A stretch of 64,000 nucleotides of DNA, from assembly GCA_963377175.1 (NCBI GenBank), contig CAUJNA010003317.1, positions 186,001 through 250,000 on the forward strand. The letters run 5' to 3'. Below the pieces are notes generated by a model. The model was not told where the DNA came from and ran no database searches. It saw only the letters and a list, made by a program, of their open reading frames with translations. The translations under genes and the position numbers were made by a program. This document shows, piece after piece, positions 33,451 through 45,700 of this stretch. Origin of the DNA: Effrenium voratum (Eukaryota; Sar; Dinophyceae; Suessiales; Symbiodiniaceae). Numbering within the stretch: position 1 is the first letter of the stretch; each line of letters starts with the position of its first letter.

Positions 33451-34941
33451 TCTAATGGGAGTCTCTTGAGATGAGGGCTCTCGTGGTTGAGAAGGGCGCA
33501 GTGGTCCCCAAACATCGGCACCCCAAAAGATGCTTCGTGCTTTGGGGCAATGTGTTGGATATGCCCAGCTTGTGAGTTGAAAGGCCAAAGGCATAAAAAA
33601 TGACGGCGACAATTGTCGGTCGAGGTTCACTTGCTTGCAGTCCCGGACTCATGCCAGGTTCCTTTCCATACTTCTGGTGAAAATGTCAGCGGTTGAGTGC
33701 GAGCAGCCGAGATTGGAGAGATTAATGACCATAGAATGACCCAAGGGTTGGCTTTAGCTGAGAATCATCAGGAAGTTAAGCTTTATCGGGGAAACCGACC
33801 TCTAGCTTCTGGCAGATGCTTTCGCCCCATCTTTTTGGAGTGGAAACCGAAAGGAAATCTCACCATTTTGCGAGTCCCCTAAGAAACGACACACCCATAG
33901 TTTCGGGGAATCGGTCCTGGTTTGCAGCATTGTCCTAAAGGGACCGCGTCCTGAACGTCCGGTTCCGGCTGTGAATTGGTGGGAGGGAAATGTCTTGCAA
34001 GCCTTTGAGCGTAACCCAGGGTGTCAGGGTGTTGGGAATGAACCAGGGGATTCCGAGAAAGGAATCAAATTGGGGGCTGGTTCTTTTTTGGGGCCGTTCC
34101 ACGTCTCATTCCCTGCATTTTATCGCATCAGCAAGAGTCAAGTCCATGCAGTCATTGACCCCTGTCAGTCATTGGTCAAAAGGAAGTTCCGGTGGCATGT
34201 GTGCGAAGCCCAAAGCAAAATTCAGAGTTTGTCAACCAATTGTTTGTGGACTATTTTTGTTGTTGCTTCTCACTTTCTTTTTCAAAATACTGGCAGATGC
34301 GCCCAATTTGTTCCAATCGTTTTTGGCAGGTATCCTGAACATAAACACTGTCCCTCTGCAGGAAACTGTCTTTTGGACACTGAGCCTCTCGCCGCTGCTT
34401 ACAGCATTCGCTTATCCCCTCTGGCAAAATACCGCCAGCCTACAGGTGGCGCACTCATGGGGGCCAAGGGAAAGACCATGTGCCTGGAGTCTCCATGCCC
34501 CTTGAAGCATGGGGCGAGCCCCTTTTTTTTGGTGATGACCCAATTGTTTGGAGAGCGTCCCCTCACCGGGGGTGGGTATTTGAAAGGCATGAAATGTAGC
34601 AAGTTCAACCCCGAATGAAGGAATTGTGAGCTTTAGGCAGGTTGAAGGGCTGTTCTGACTGCTTAAGGGTTATGAAGACTGCAGGTGGGTCAAAGAATTT
34701 CCGGCTTTCAACTTCCCGTTTTTTCTTTTGTTAACATAGCCTCGTGTGAGTGTGAATTTTCCCCAAAGACCTATATGCAAGAGTTCTATGTGACAGATGG
34801 GCGGAAAGGCGGTGAATGCCAACTTGTTGCTCAGCTTCTTAAAACCAAGTTCAGCAAGTTCACCCCCTCTTTTTTGGGGGGAGGGAGTTGCCTCGTGCGT
34901 TGGTTTTGCGCGTGTTCCTTTTGGGGAAGAGTTTCCCTATT

Positions 34942-35042
34942 CGTGGTTGTTGTTGGGAAGCATTTTGCTTGTTGTGGTTTAGTGGGAAATTCCCACTTAA
35001 CTGCTAATTTTTTTTTTTGCTCCCCTTCCACCGTCAACCAAG
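34942..35042. mobile_element. Family B inverted-repeat element, copy B4
   Basis: CGTGGTTGTTGTTGGGAAGC at the left, CTTCCACCGTCAACCAAG at the right. No clear flanking duplication. Confidence 0.6.
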
Positions 35043-35142
35043 CAAGGGAGTCAATCAACGAAGCGAGGGTGACCGCCTATTTCTCCATGGCCATTGGGTT
35101 CCGAGGTGAGATGGCAGAGGGTTTGGGCCTTGGGCCATGGTT

Positions 35143-35224
35143 CCATCGTTCTTTCCAACAACCGGATCTGTTTTCCCTGGGTTTCCGGAGGTTTTCTAGA
35201 AAGAAGGATCCCTGGAAAGAATGG
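35143..35224. mobile_element. Family E inverted-repeat element, copy E3
   Basis: CCATCGTTCTTTCCAACAAC to CCCTGGAAAGAATGG; the right 45 bp are the same as in the copy at 11965, so the two are closely related although about 23 kb apart. Confidence 0.55.
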
Positions 35225-36031
35225 AAATGGAAGATACCCCTAGCATGGTACACGTCCATATCCAAACTCAGAGTTGGCCAACCTCAGCTCGCCTGTTTTT
35301 GGGTGACTGGTAGATGCTCAGTAGCATGAATATATATGGGGTCTTGTCTTAGAAACGACAGGTATACGTAGCTTCTTTCCCAATGAACAGTTTTAGTAGC
35401 AGATAGCTTTGGTAACCAACCCCTCGCTAACTTGCGCGCCGGCTTAGGGGGGATCCTGTGAACAACCAACACCCAGGGCAGTATCGTCTTTTCAACTTGG
35501 CCGAATCGCGTTTTGCGATCACACTTCTATTAAAGATTTCCGTGGGGATCCAGGTCTTTCTTCAGATTGGTGGAATTGTTGTATCCCGTCCTAGCTTCCT
35601 GTGGTTTCCGATTTGTTCTTACTTCAGATTGTTGTTATTTCCAAACTAATTCCTTAGGTCGATTTCTCGGGCATCCAACTCATGCGGCAGATAAGTTTGA
35701 CCTCTGGCAACCCATTAGCTCTGGCAACCCAGTAGCAACTCCCAACAGTGACGGGGAAGCCTTGGTATCAAGGAAAGCAGTCCCAGGAGTCTGGGAATTT
35801 TACCCGTCGGGATCTCATCATTTCGGGGTTGTTAGATCTTTGCATGGCACGACCAGTAGTAGAAACCACCAAACAGATGACTTCCCCACTGAATAAACAA
35901 AGCTACCCATGGTCTTTTGAGGGCCAGGGATATTGATATGGGCCTCAAAATCATGTTGCACCTTTGATCAGATAGTTTGGCGGGAAATGGCTCTACTGGT
36001 TTAGATAGTGTTTTTATTATTATTATTATTT

Positions 36032-36057
36032 AAAAAAAAAAAAAAAAAAAAAAAAAA
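36032..36057 (+). repeat. 26-base poly-A run
   Basis: Preceded by (TTA)n. It could mark the tail of a retrotransposed sequence ending here, but no clear 3' end of a gene is visible upstream. Confidence 0.6.
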
Positions 36058-36499
36058 CGGCCACCATCCAGTTTCCGAGGACGCCGATGCTTTCATCTTC
36101 TCCCTGACACGGGAGGAACGCCCACTTCACTGTCGACATTTGCTATTTATTCGGGTTTGCTCTGTTCATCTTCAGTGGCTGCAAAAAGTAGCTCATTCTT
36201 GTTGCGACCATAAAGGTTGGCCATTCCAACGTGGGCGACGGTTTTGTTTCAACTTGCTGCTTCTCGGGGAGGTTCAAGGCTGTGAATGAACCTCGGGCCC
36301 TATGGTACAAGGGATGGTTTCTAGCGGCTATTCCCACGATTCTCTAGTGAAAGGGAAGGCGAAAGCCGTGTTAAAGCCAGATGAATTAGTACTTTAGTGA
36401 TTCCGTTGCAGCCCAACGGTGACTGGGGGCCACAAGCATTCAGCATTACAAGCTTCCTGTGGATCCTTGCTCTGAGTCAGTGAACGTCCTGAACCGGCC

Positions 36500-36625
36500 A
36501 AGGTGAGTTTTGGTCGAATTTGTGAGTTTTTGGGTGGGTTTGTGGGTTTTGGGTGGGCGGGTTTTGGGTGGGTTTGTGGGTTTTGGGTGGGTTTGTGGGT
36601 TTTGGGCGGGTTTTGAGGTGGGTTT
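36500..36625. repeat. G/T-rich repeat (GGGTTTTGGGTGGGTTTGTG)
   Basis: About six imperfect units, ending 40 bp before the start codon of calreticulin copy 3, so it lies in its promoter or leader region. It could fold as a G-quadruplex; a regulatory role is speculative. Confidence 0.65.
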
Positions 36626-36664
36626 GCGCTACAGGCCGTCGCCCATCTCGATCGACAGGTCGCC

Positions 36665-36707
36665 ATGCACAGAGTCCTTCTCCTCGGTGCGGTCACCAGC
36701 GCCAGCG
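36665..36707 (+). CDS. CALR: Calreticulin copy 3, exon 1 (signal peptide)
   Basis: MHRVLLLGAVTSAS: hydrophobic core and small residues resembling LGALATASG of copy 2. A GC donor at AGCG|GCGCC gives the phase needed by exon 2. A longer exon reading on through ASDSSSAG has no usable donor in the right phase. Confidence 0.6.
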
Positions 36708-39700
36708 GCGCCTCCGATTCGAGTTCAGCGGGGGGTGGGGGGGGGCTAACGTTATTGTGTGCTTCCTTGTTCATGTTTTTTTTGGGGGAGGGGGGAGGGG
36801 TTTCGCTGCTTCCTTGTAATGAAAACATAATGGGAAACAAGTAGATATGGGATGAGTGAGGAGGCAAGGAATAAGGACATGATTCCCAATCCTCTATCTC
36901 AATCATGTCATTTCATCTCTATCATATCTTTCCTTTACCTTTCCTATCTTATACCTTCCTCTTCCCTCCTACATCAGGTTCTCAGGGAAGAGATAGGCGG
37001 CAACGCCCCTTTTCGGCTCGATTTTGGACCCACGGACACCAAGGAATGGGAAAGACCTGCGATGTGGTGAATTCGCCTCTCTCTCCAGATTCCTGGTGGC
37101 TGTGTCTATTTTTAGGGGATTGCCGCCCCCCCCCCCCAAAGGAAGCAATGGTTTCCTTGTTGGTTCCTGCGAAAGCCGAAAAAAGGGTGCCGAGCCTCAA
37201 AGAAGGCAGACCCAAATGAGTGCAACCCCCAAACATGTTTTCATTGTCCTTTCCCTTTCCAGAAAGTCTTATGTAAGACCACTTCAAGGCAAGAGAGCTT
37301 GGGAAATCTCTTTTGCCGCCCTCGAACAAAGACAGAAATGCGCTTGGGTGCAAAAACCAGGGCCCAGGACGTACCCTTCTGTCTTCTTGACACACATATG
37401 TGTTGACTTTAAATTAGCGGCTTGAGTCACTCGAGCGATGTGGACCCCTATTCCCTCGAACCAAGATGAACCAAGATGTTAGGTGCAGCTAGAAACCAGA
37501 AAGGACTGCTGGTGCCCTTCACAGTTACCGGGCAGAGAAAAGGTCCGGAGACATGTTGCTAAGAGATCAACAGAGAAACAGTCTAGCGTGGGTTTTCCGG
37601 GCTTTCCCATTTGAACCAAAAGGGCTTGAAGAAATACCCAGTACGATGCGACAAGGTGCAACCCCCATTTAAAAGGAAGGCGAACTAGTGTGGAAGCCTC
37701 CAGACATATACTTGGTTGTCTTTGGGAAACTTTGTACATTTTGGCTTATTGTGGTTTAGTGGTTGAAATCCAAATCCACTTAACTGCTAAAAATTCTATT
37801 TGTTTGCTCCCCTTCCAACGTCAACCAAGTATATTTTGAATTCCAATTTGGCAAAGCCGCGGAAATTCCTACAGCTCAGTTGTTCAGTGGCACCCTTTTT
37901 CTTTTTCCAGCTTTTTTTTGGGTGGCTGCCCCACTAAAAATGGTAGCCCCAAGAAGGGTTCCAATTCTTTTGTTTCCAGGGTCACTGAACAAATTCCTAG
38001 GCCCTTTCTAGTTTGGCACCTTTTGAATTTGTTCAAAGCCCACGGCTTTTTCGTTTGAAAAGTTCACCGAGTCTTTGCTAGGCAAGGTCTACTTCTCCGA
38101 GACCTTCGGCGACGGCTGGGAGAGCCGCTGGAGCGGATGTCGCCTGATGGCGTGGTTCTCTTGTCAGAAGTATCCCTCCACTGGAACAAACAAAACGTTC
38201 CATCAAACCAAGAGGGGAGAATAAGACATATGGCTGTGGGTCAAACCCGATGCTACCATTTTGGTTCGTAGGTGAATTCACCACCCATTGTAGACATTTT
38301 TTTTACTGCCGATTGGGATGTTCACTGGGGCTAACCGATTTGGGTTTTGACCCACAGCCATATATTCTCAAGCAGGGGAAGTTTTGGGGTATTTTCAAGT
38401 CGGAGTTGTTTGTTGGGGTGTCCGACACCTCGGTGCCCCTTTCACTGGGGCATCCGGGTGTTGCTGCCCTTTGGAGGGTCCTTTGTTTGGCGACCTCATG
38501 GTTGTTGTTGGGAAACATGTTTCCCAATTTTTGCATATTGTGGTTGAATGGTTGAAATCCAAATCCACTGAACTGCTAAAGTTATGTGTTGCTCTCCTTG
38601 CAAGGTCAACCCAGTTTTTCGGCGTAGCCTTTTTGAGGGCTGAATCGCATGGTTTTGGGGAAGGTGAAATTCCGAGATGCCCAGAGTCTCAAATTCTGAT
38701 TCGATCGATTCTTGTGCAGTGGCCCGACTGTAAAAGACCCATGGCCGTGGCCAGATTCGGGGTTGCGAGCCCAGACGGTGCAAGATGCTCAGACGAGCGC
38801 AGATATATCCGTCTAAGCAGAACCAAACGCGTTGCTTGTGTTTTGCACAATGCCGCTGTGATTTGTTTTATGTCCATCTAAGCAGAACCAAACGCGTTGC
38901 TTGTGTTTTGCACAATGCCGCTGTGATTTTTCGTATGTCCATCTAAGCAGAACCAAACGCGTTGCTTGTGTTTTGCACAATGCCGCTGTGTTTTTTTGTA
39001 TGTCCATCTAAGCAGAACCAAACGCGTTGCTTGTGTTTTGCACAATGCCGATGTGATTTTTTTTTTTTTTAATTGTGTCCATCTAAGCAGAACCAAACGC
39101 GTTGCTTGTGTTTTGCACAATGTCGCTGTTGTTTTTTTTAAACTTTTTTTTTATGTCCATCTAAGCAGAACCAAACGCGTTGCTTGTGTTTTGCACAATG
39201 CCGCTGTGATTTGTTTTATGTCCATCTAAGCAGAACCAAACGCGTTGCTTGTGTTTTGCACAATGCCGCTGTGATTTTTCGTATGTCCATCTAAGCAGAA
39301 CCAAACGCGTTGCTTGTGTTTTGCACAATGCCGCTGTGATTTTTTTGTATGTCCATCTAAGCAGAACCAAACGCGTTGCTTGTGTTTTGCACAATGCCGC
39401 TGTGATTTTTTGTATGTCCATCTAAGCAGAACCAAACGCGTTGCTTGTGTTTTGCACAATGCCGCTGTGATTTTTTGTATGTCCATCTAAGCAGAACCAA
39501 ACGCGTTGCTTGTGTTTTGCACAATGCCGCTGTGATTTTTTGTATGTCCATCTAAGCAGAACCAAACGCGTTGCTTGTGTTTTGCACAATGCCGCTGTGA
39601 TTTTTTGTATGTCCATCTAAGCAGAACCAAACGCGTTGCTTGTGTTTTGCACAATGCCGCTGTGATTTTTTGTATGTCCATCTAAGCAGAACCAAACGCG

Positions 39701-42700
39701 TTGCTTGTGTTTTGCACAATGCCGCTGTGATTTTTTATGTCCATCTAAGCAGAACCAAACGCGTTGCTTGTGTTTTGCACAATGCCGCTGTGATTTTTTG
39801 TATGTCCATCTAAGTGGAACCAAACGCCGATGGTTTTTTTCGGCACCGCTCAGATATGGTTTTCTTGCATGCGTTCTTCCATTGCCCAAGATGTTGTGGC
39901 ATGATCCTTCCGCACATGTGCGTGCGTCTTTTTGAGGCTCGGTGTTTTCAGGTTAGTTTGAAGGGAAGCCAAAATAAACGCCACCATTCTAAGGACCTTT
40001 GTATTCTGACACATATTCATGTAGCACCTTCTATTTCAGGTCAAAGGGAAACCACTCATTTTGGGAGGTCCAAACCCAAACAAATTCTAAGATGCAAACC
40101 CATTAGCATTCCGAAAGCCATGAAGGAAGTAGAACCCCCCCCCGGGGTCAACATGCCCCGAATTTTAGTTCCATAGCACGGAGCCCCAAGCTTCCATTCG
40201 CTTATGTTGTGGTTTTAAGTGTTATTTGTTTGTCATTTTTCTTTATTGCTTGTTAAGGGGGAATGCATCACTACGTACTGGATATACGTGTTTATTTTGC
40301 CCAGGGGACGCATCTCTTCAGGCGGCGGTTTCCCATTTGAGCAATGCCCAAGACTCTCATTGGACATTTTAGCAGGTGGTGCCTTGTTTCACGGTGTTAA
40401 GCGTAAGCCCTTTTCTGAACTTCAAACGTGTTCTGGAACCAAGTGTCGGGTTTCGCTCCTTGCATGGATCCAATTCGTCCGGGCCTTGGACAGGGCCTCG
40501 ATTTTTCAGAGGAACTAAAAGGAACACCACCATGTTGGGGGATCCACTCAAGACAAATCCCATGGGGTATCCACTCAGGTAACCCCAAAGGGTTGCTTGA
40601 TATGGCCTTACTCCCTGAGTTCCGTTTCGGACTTGACTGTCCCTTTTGGGGTTTGGACCATGTTGGCGCCACTCAGGAAATGAGTAAGAATATTGGTGCA
40701 TTTTTCTTCGTTGGTGTTCAAGGGAATCGATGGCTCGTGGAAATAACATCCCTTCCCCCTAATAATAAACGACGCCCCCCCCCCCCCCCTAATAAAAAAA
40801 ATACCCGGCCTGCAAAACAATTTTTATTATTAGGGGTCCCCTGGTTCTGGAGGGCAGGTTTTGGAGGTACTTCTTGTTCTGTGTAGGCTTGTTTGCAACT
40901 GTGGTCCCCCTGTTCCGTTCCGTAAAATCGCTTCAAACGCACATTTCTGAGTAAGGAATTTAAGTAGCGGGAGTTGAGGTCACGTTTTGTTGTTTTTGGT
41001 TGTGGGTTTTGGGTACAGCAACTTTGTAGTACAGCCGTAGTAAAGGAAACGTGCTCCCGGAGCTCTGGCCTGAAAGTCGCAACTTTGTAGTACAGCCGTA
41101 GTAATTAAAGGAAACGTGCCCCCGGGGTCCCCCTAATGGGGCTGGATTTGAGTACGGGCAGGAAAATATATACTTTAGAATTGGTTTAGTATTGGCTATT
41201 CTAAAAGTAGGATTCCCGGATTTGGGACTTCCGAAACAAATATTTATTATTAGGGAGACCTTTATGAATAGGGGGAAGTGATTATGTTTCTTGAAGCACA
41301 CATCTGGTGTTGTAATTGCAGATGTCATGTGCTTGGGTTCCATTCAGGTGACCCAAGGATGGTTTGGCTTAAATGAGTGGGGATTGGGCTGCCAGGACCC
41401 CCAGCGAGTGGAAGAAGAGCGACGGTACCCAGGCGAAGGGGGTTCGGTGGTTCGGTGGTTTGGTGGTTGGGTGGGCTTCCCCATGTGCCCTCTGTTAAGA
41501 ACCAGAGGCTGAAATCCATCCAAACCACCAATCCAAACCGCCAATTAATGATTAGCTGACAATGGATGTGTCCGTGCTCAAAGAAATATCTTTTTATTAC
41601 CAATTTCTGAGTTCCGTGTCGGACGATAGTCGCTTTTTGGGTTTCCACCATTTTCGAGGAAACTACAAGCAGCTTGGGGGCTGTTGCTCGGATATGAGTT
41701 TAGGGAACCCCTCAAATGGCTTCGGTTTTCCTTTTGGCTTCCAGTTTCAATCAAAAAGGGGTACCAACTCCAACACCGACGGGCCCAAATGGAGTCGAGT
41801 TAAACCCAGGGGTGAGGGGGAGATTCCCTTATTCAGTCACTGCTTCTGGCGCTTCTGGGAGACGGACTCTCCAGAAGCCTGTCAGAAACACCAGGACTGC
41901 CAGCAGATCGGTGTCCTTTTGATCGGTTCGTTTGGTTAAAAAGTAGATGGGCGAGCCACTGGTTTTAGATGAGGTTTGTGCCCCATCTGAACCAGGGGCG
42001 GGCAAGGTTTTGGATGTTTCCAAAAGGCCACCGAGTTCGACTGCCAGAGTTCGACTGCCGTTTTGTTCTTCGTTTCCTATGCGTTGCCTTACCAACAAAC
42101 AGTGAATTGGGGTCTATGGCGAGCAATCGGACGCCTGGATCTCTCCCAAAGATCATGTCTTGCTTCCCTTCAACACAACCCCGCACAGGATCCCTAAGGA
42201 GACACCGACTCGCCACATCAACTGCAAGATGTTTTCGTAACAAGTCGGCAAGGGGCCGAAAGGAACTCGAGCAGACAGCTTCAGGTCACGGGCACGTGCA
42301 TGTTGAAGAATGTTTCCTTGGTTCTCTTGGAGCACAGGTCGCTTCCGGAGCTTTGCCGGGTCAAATTTTACCGTGCCTTGCTGTGACATAGGTGTTTCTT
42401 TTTTGAGGGACCCTGGAAAGGTAAACCAAAGGGAACTAAGGAAATTCCCGCCTGGTGCGATTTCTGACCAGACTCTGAACATTACTTTTCAGAGTAACAT
42501 GGAGCCCGGGAAAGCAATGAGTTTTAGTGGAGTCTCCTTTTCGGTCCTGGACCCCTCAAAAATAGGATGGCAAATTGTAGGGGACATTTTTGTTTGTGGC
42601 TTCGCGTCAGGGCACCTGGCAGCTATCCGCCGGCAAGTGGTTTGGTCTCGGCCCCGGAATCGCAGTCGCCCGACTTGAGAGCCAGGTGTCCCTCAGACAT

Positions 42701-45700
42701 GCTTGCTTTCTTGCTAATTGCTTGTTTGTTTGTTTATTTGTTTGTTTGCTTGCTTGCTTGCTTGCTTGTTTGTTTGGTTGGTTGGTTTGTGTGTGTGTGT
42801 GTCGTGTGTCGTTGAGGCGTGGAGGGGAGGAGGAGGGGCTAGAGGGAGGAGGGAGGGGAGGGAAGAAGCTACCCTTGTTAGGCGGGCAAGGGAGACGAAC
42901 AGCACCACCGACATCGATTTCGGAGCTCCAAATCCCGATTTTCACGCGCGCCCGCATTCAAAGACATGTGCCCTACCTGACCCACTTTTTGGGGTACCTA
43001 TCGGATGAATCGGATGTGAACATCCACTTCTCAAGAGCTCACCCATTCGTGCTACCTGGGACCAGCTGCTGTATATCCTGAAGCACGAATTGTAAAATTT
43101 GCTCCGGCACTCATCAGGGGTGGCTTGCCGGTTACTACGGAAAACTTCTACTTGAGAAGGTTCTTCTGCCAGTAAGGACCTTCTCAGGTTAATCCGATTT
43201 CCACATTGGCTTGCTGACAGGTGACGCGAAATTCAACGTGGCGTGCTAGCAGATAACAACGCACTTACCTTTTCAGATCTCTTTAGTGCCCTCAGAGGAA
43301 GAAAACAACAAGACAATTGACTCGGCACATACACATTTCACATTTCTATGCCTTCCTCCTGATCCGCAACATGACCACTCAGACGCTTCTTGCGTGATTG
43401 TGTTGTTTGCAGTTTCTCCAAGGTGTGAGGTGATACTCTGACTAATGAAGCTCGAGGACCTTCGACTTTGGGGACAATGATGATGTTTCCATGAACCTGC
43501 AGAAAGTGTCCAGTTGTTTTGGGAGGTGTCCCACAACCTGCAAATCTGCTGCTTCTTGGAACCTGCCTGCAGAGAAGTCTTGTTGTCTTGGCAGGTTCTT
43601 TGCCTGAGATTTCCATGAACCTGCCAGAAGTCTGCTGGTTTGTTGGGGCAGGAGGCATTTCTTGCGAAGCTCCGTCTTGTTCTCCTCCGGAAGCCACAGG
43701 CAACGAGGCGGAGGACAAGGGTGTCCAGACCGCGGAGGACGGCGCGCGCGCGAGAGCTTTGGCCCAAAGGGAGTTCCCAGAAGACGAGACGGAGGCTGAA
43801 AGGTCATGGGTGTTGTTGGGAAACATTTTTACTTTTTGCTTTTTGTCGTTGAGTGGTTGAAATCCCCACTTAATTGCGAACATTCAATTTTGTGCTCCCC
43901 TTCCAACGTCAACCAAGAGGTGCTCAGCGAGCGAATCCACCTGACATGACCTTGCGTTCCCTGGAAAGATGAGGGCCATGACTCAAGGAGTTTTCCACAT
44001 ACTCAGTTGCCCAAAGCCGACCTTGTGACCTTTTTGGTTTGATTGTTTTGGGCAATTTCCATACATGACCCCAAAGGTGAACCTTGTATGTCCAGGTCCT
44101 CCGGGTAGCTAAGTTTTTGGTACCCATTTGTAGGTTCGCCAAGCCAGAACTAACAATTAATTGACCCATAAAAAATCTAGGGATTCGTTCAGCCATATGG
44201 ACGAATACATGCAGCCTTTGAGATTAAGTTATCCCATTGGTCCGTCCGGTCCGGTGACTTGGATAGGACTCGCGCTTCTTCGGCCTGGCGGCGGGCTTCG
44301 ACTCCTTCAGCAACGCGGGCAAGGAGCTGATCATCCAGTACCAGGCTCCGCTTGATTTTCCGGTTCTGATCTTCCATTTGCTTAGGAATATTTGTTATTT
44401 TCCCCTGTTGGCTTTAAAGGGAATCTATTCCTATTGGATATATATATATATATATGTTTATTCTTTACTGGGGGCTTAAGCAAATGCAGGTGATTCGGCG
44501 GTTTGGGTTGCCGGGGGGGGGGGGTCCCTTGAGCAAAGCCCGCAGCCCACAAAACTGGGCCAAGGTTCGGGACCATCGCAGACATCTCTTTGCCAACTAT
44601 CAACAAAGTAAAGACTTACGTCCTAGGCTTAGGGTTGAACAGGGTTGTTGTTGGGAAACATTTTACATTTTGCTTATTGTGGTTTAGTGATTAAAATCCC
44701 AACTTAGCTGCTAAAAATCATGTTTTGCGCCCCTTCCAACGTCAACCAAGTGAAGGTTGACAGCAAAAAAGAGGGGTCTTAAAACTGAGACACACCCCTC
44801 AGTTGTTCAGTGGCACCCTTTTTCCTTTTTTTTTGGTGGCTGCCCCACTAAAAATGGTCCAAGCCCCAAACAGGGTTCCAATTCTTTTTTCCAGGGTCAC
44901 TGAACAACTGAGAACCAGGAAGAGGGATCTTACATCTGAGACACAACCAGGTGGCTCATGCAGGAGTCCTCTTGTAGATCTTCCAAGGTAACAGCAGCTC
45001 ATTGGAACTCGTAAACCTGCTCAGAGGAAAATGCCGGTCGCCTCCTGTTGAGATACCCTATGCTTAATTGTCTTCAGTTCTCGCCCTGGGTGAGGCTGTT
45101 CGAAAGCAATCCGCAAGATCCTTGTGACTGATGGTGATCGTTTTTATTGTTGCGATGATTCCCCACGCATTCGGGCTCTGGCCAATTTGAGCAATGAGGG
45201 GTTCGCCATTTTTCAATGAGCAAACGAGCCAAGCCAATTAGAGCTTTCCTGGGCCAGTTGAGGTTACTGAGCCTTTCCAGCTGTTTTCAACCGGCATGGC
45301 TCATGTCTTTTTCGCGGATCTGGGTTTGATTTTGCTTACGGCTCTTCAGCTTGGATTCTTTGAGTGGCTGTTTGGCTTCCACATTGGGGTTTCAGTTTCG
45401 GCAGCTTAAGATCACCTGTCAGGTCACCTGTCAGGTTGGTGGTTTGGATTGGGTTGGATACCCCAAACCAAGCCACCAGTTGGGACGCTGAATTGTGGGT
45501 CGTTGCGATGGCCAACTGACGGGAAGACCCAGAAAAGGAGTCTGGAACAAACTTAATTAAGTTTTGTGAGCACTTGACGCCTCCCTGTAAGCACATGAGA
45601 GGCCAAGTACGAGAAGGACATCGAGTGCGGCGGCGGCTACGTCAAGGTAGGCCCCAAGCTCGACGATCCCAAGACCTTCGGCGACCCCACTCCTTACAAT

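Larger units (their letters stand above)
32713..36664. other. Intergenic DNA between calreticulin copies 2 and 3
   Basis: No supported gene. It contains family A (33333), B (34942) and E (35143) elements, a 26-base A-run at 36032-36057, and a GGGTTTTGGGTGGGTTTGTG repeat just upstream of copy 3. GC-rich DNA at 32940-33080 holds an exon-like frame without splice support. Confidence 0.5.

Noticed and set aside
38806..39830. CRISPR-like appearance of regularly spaced repeats
   Set aside because: There are no unique spacers: the whole 65-bp unit repeats, differing only in T-run length. It is a minisatellite.
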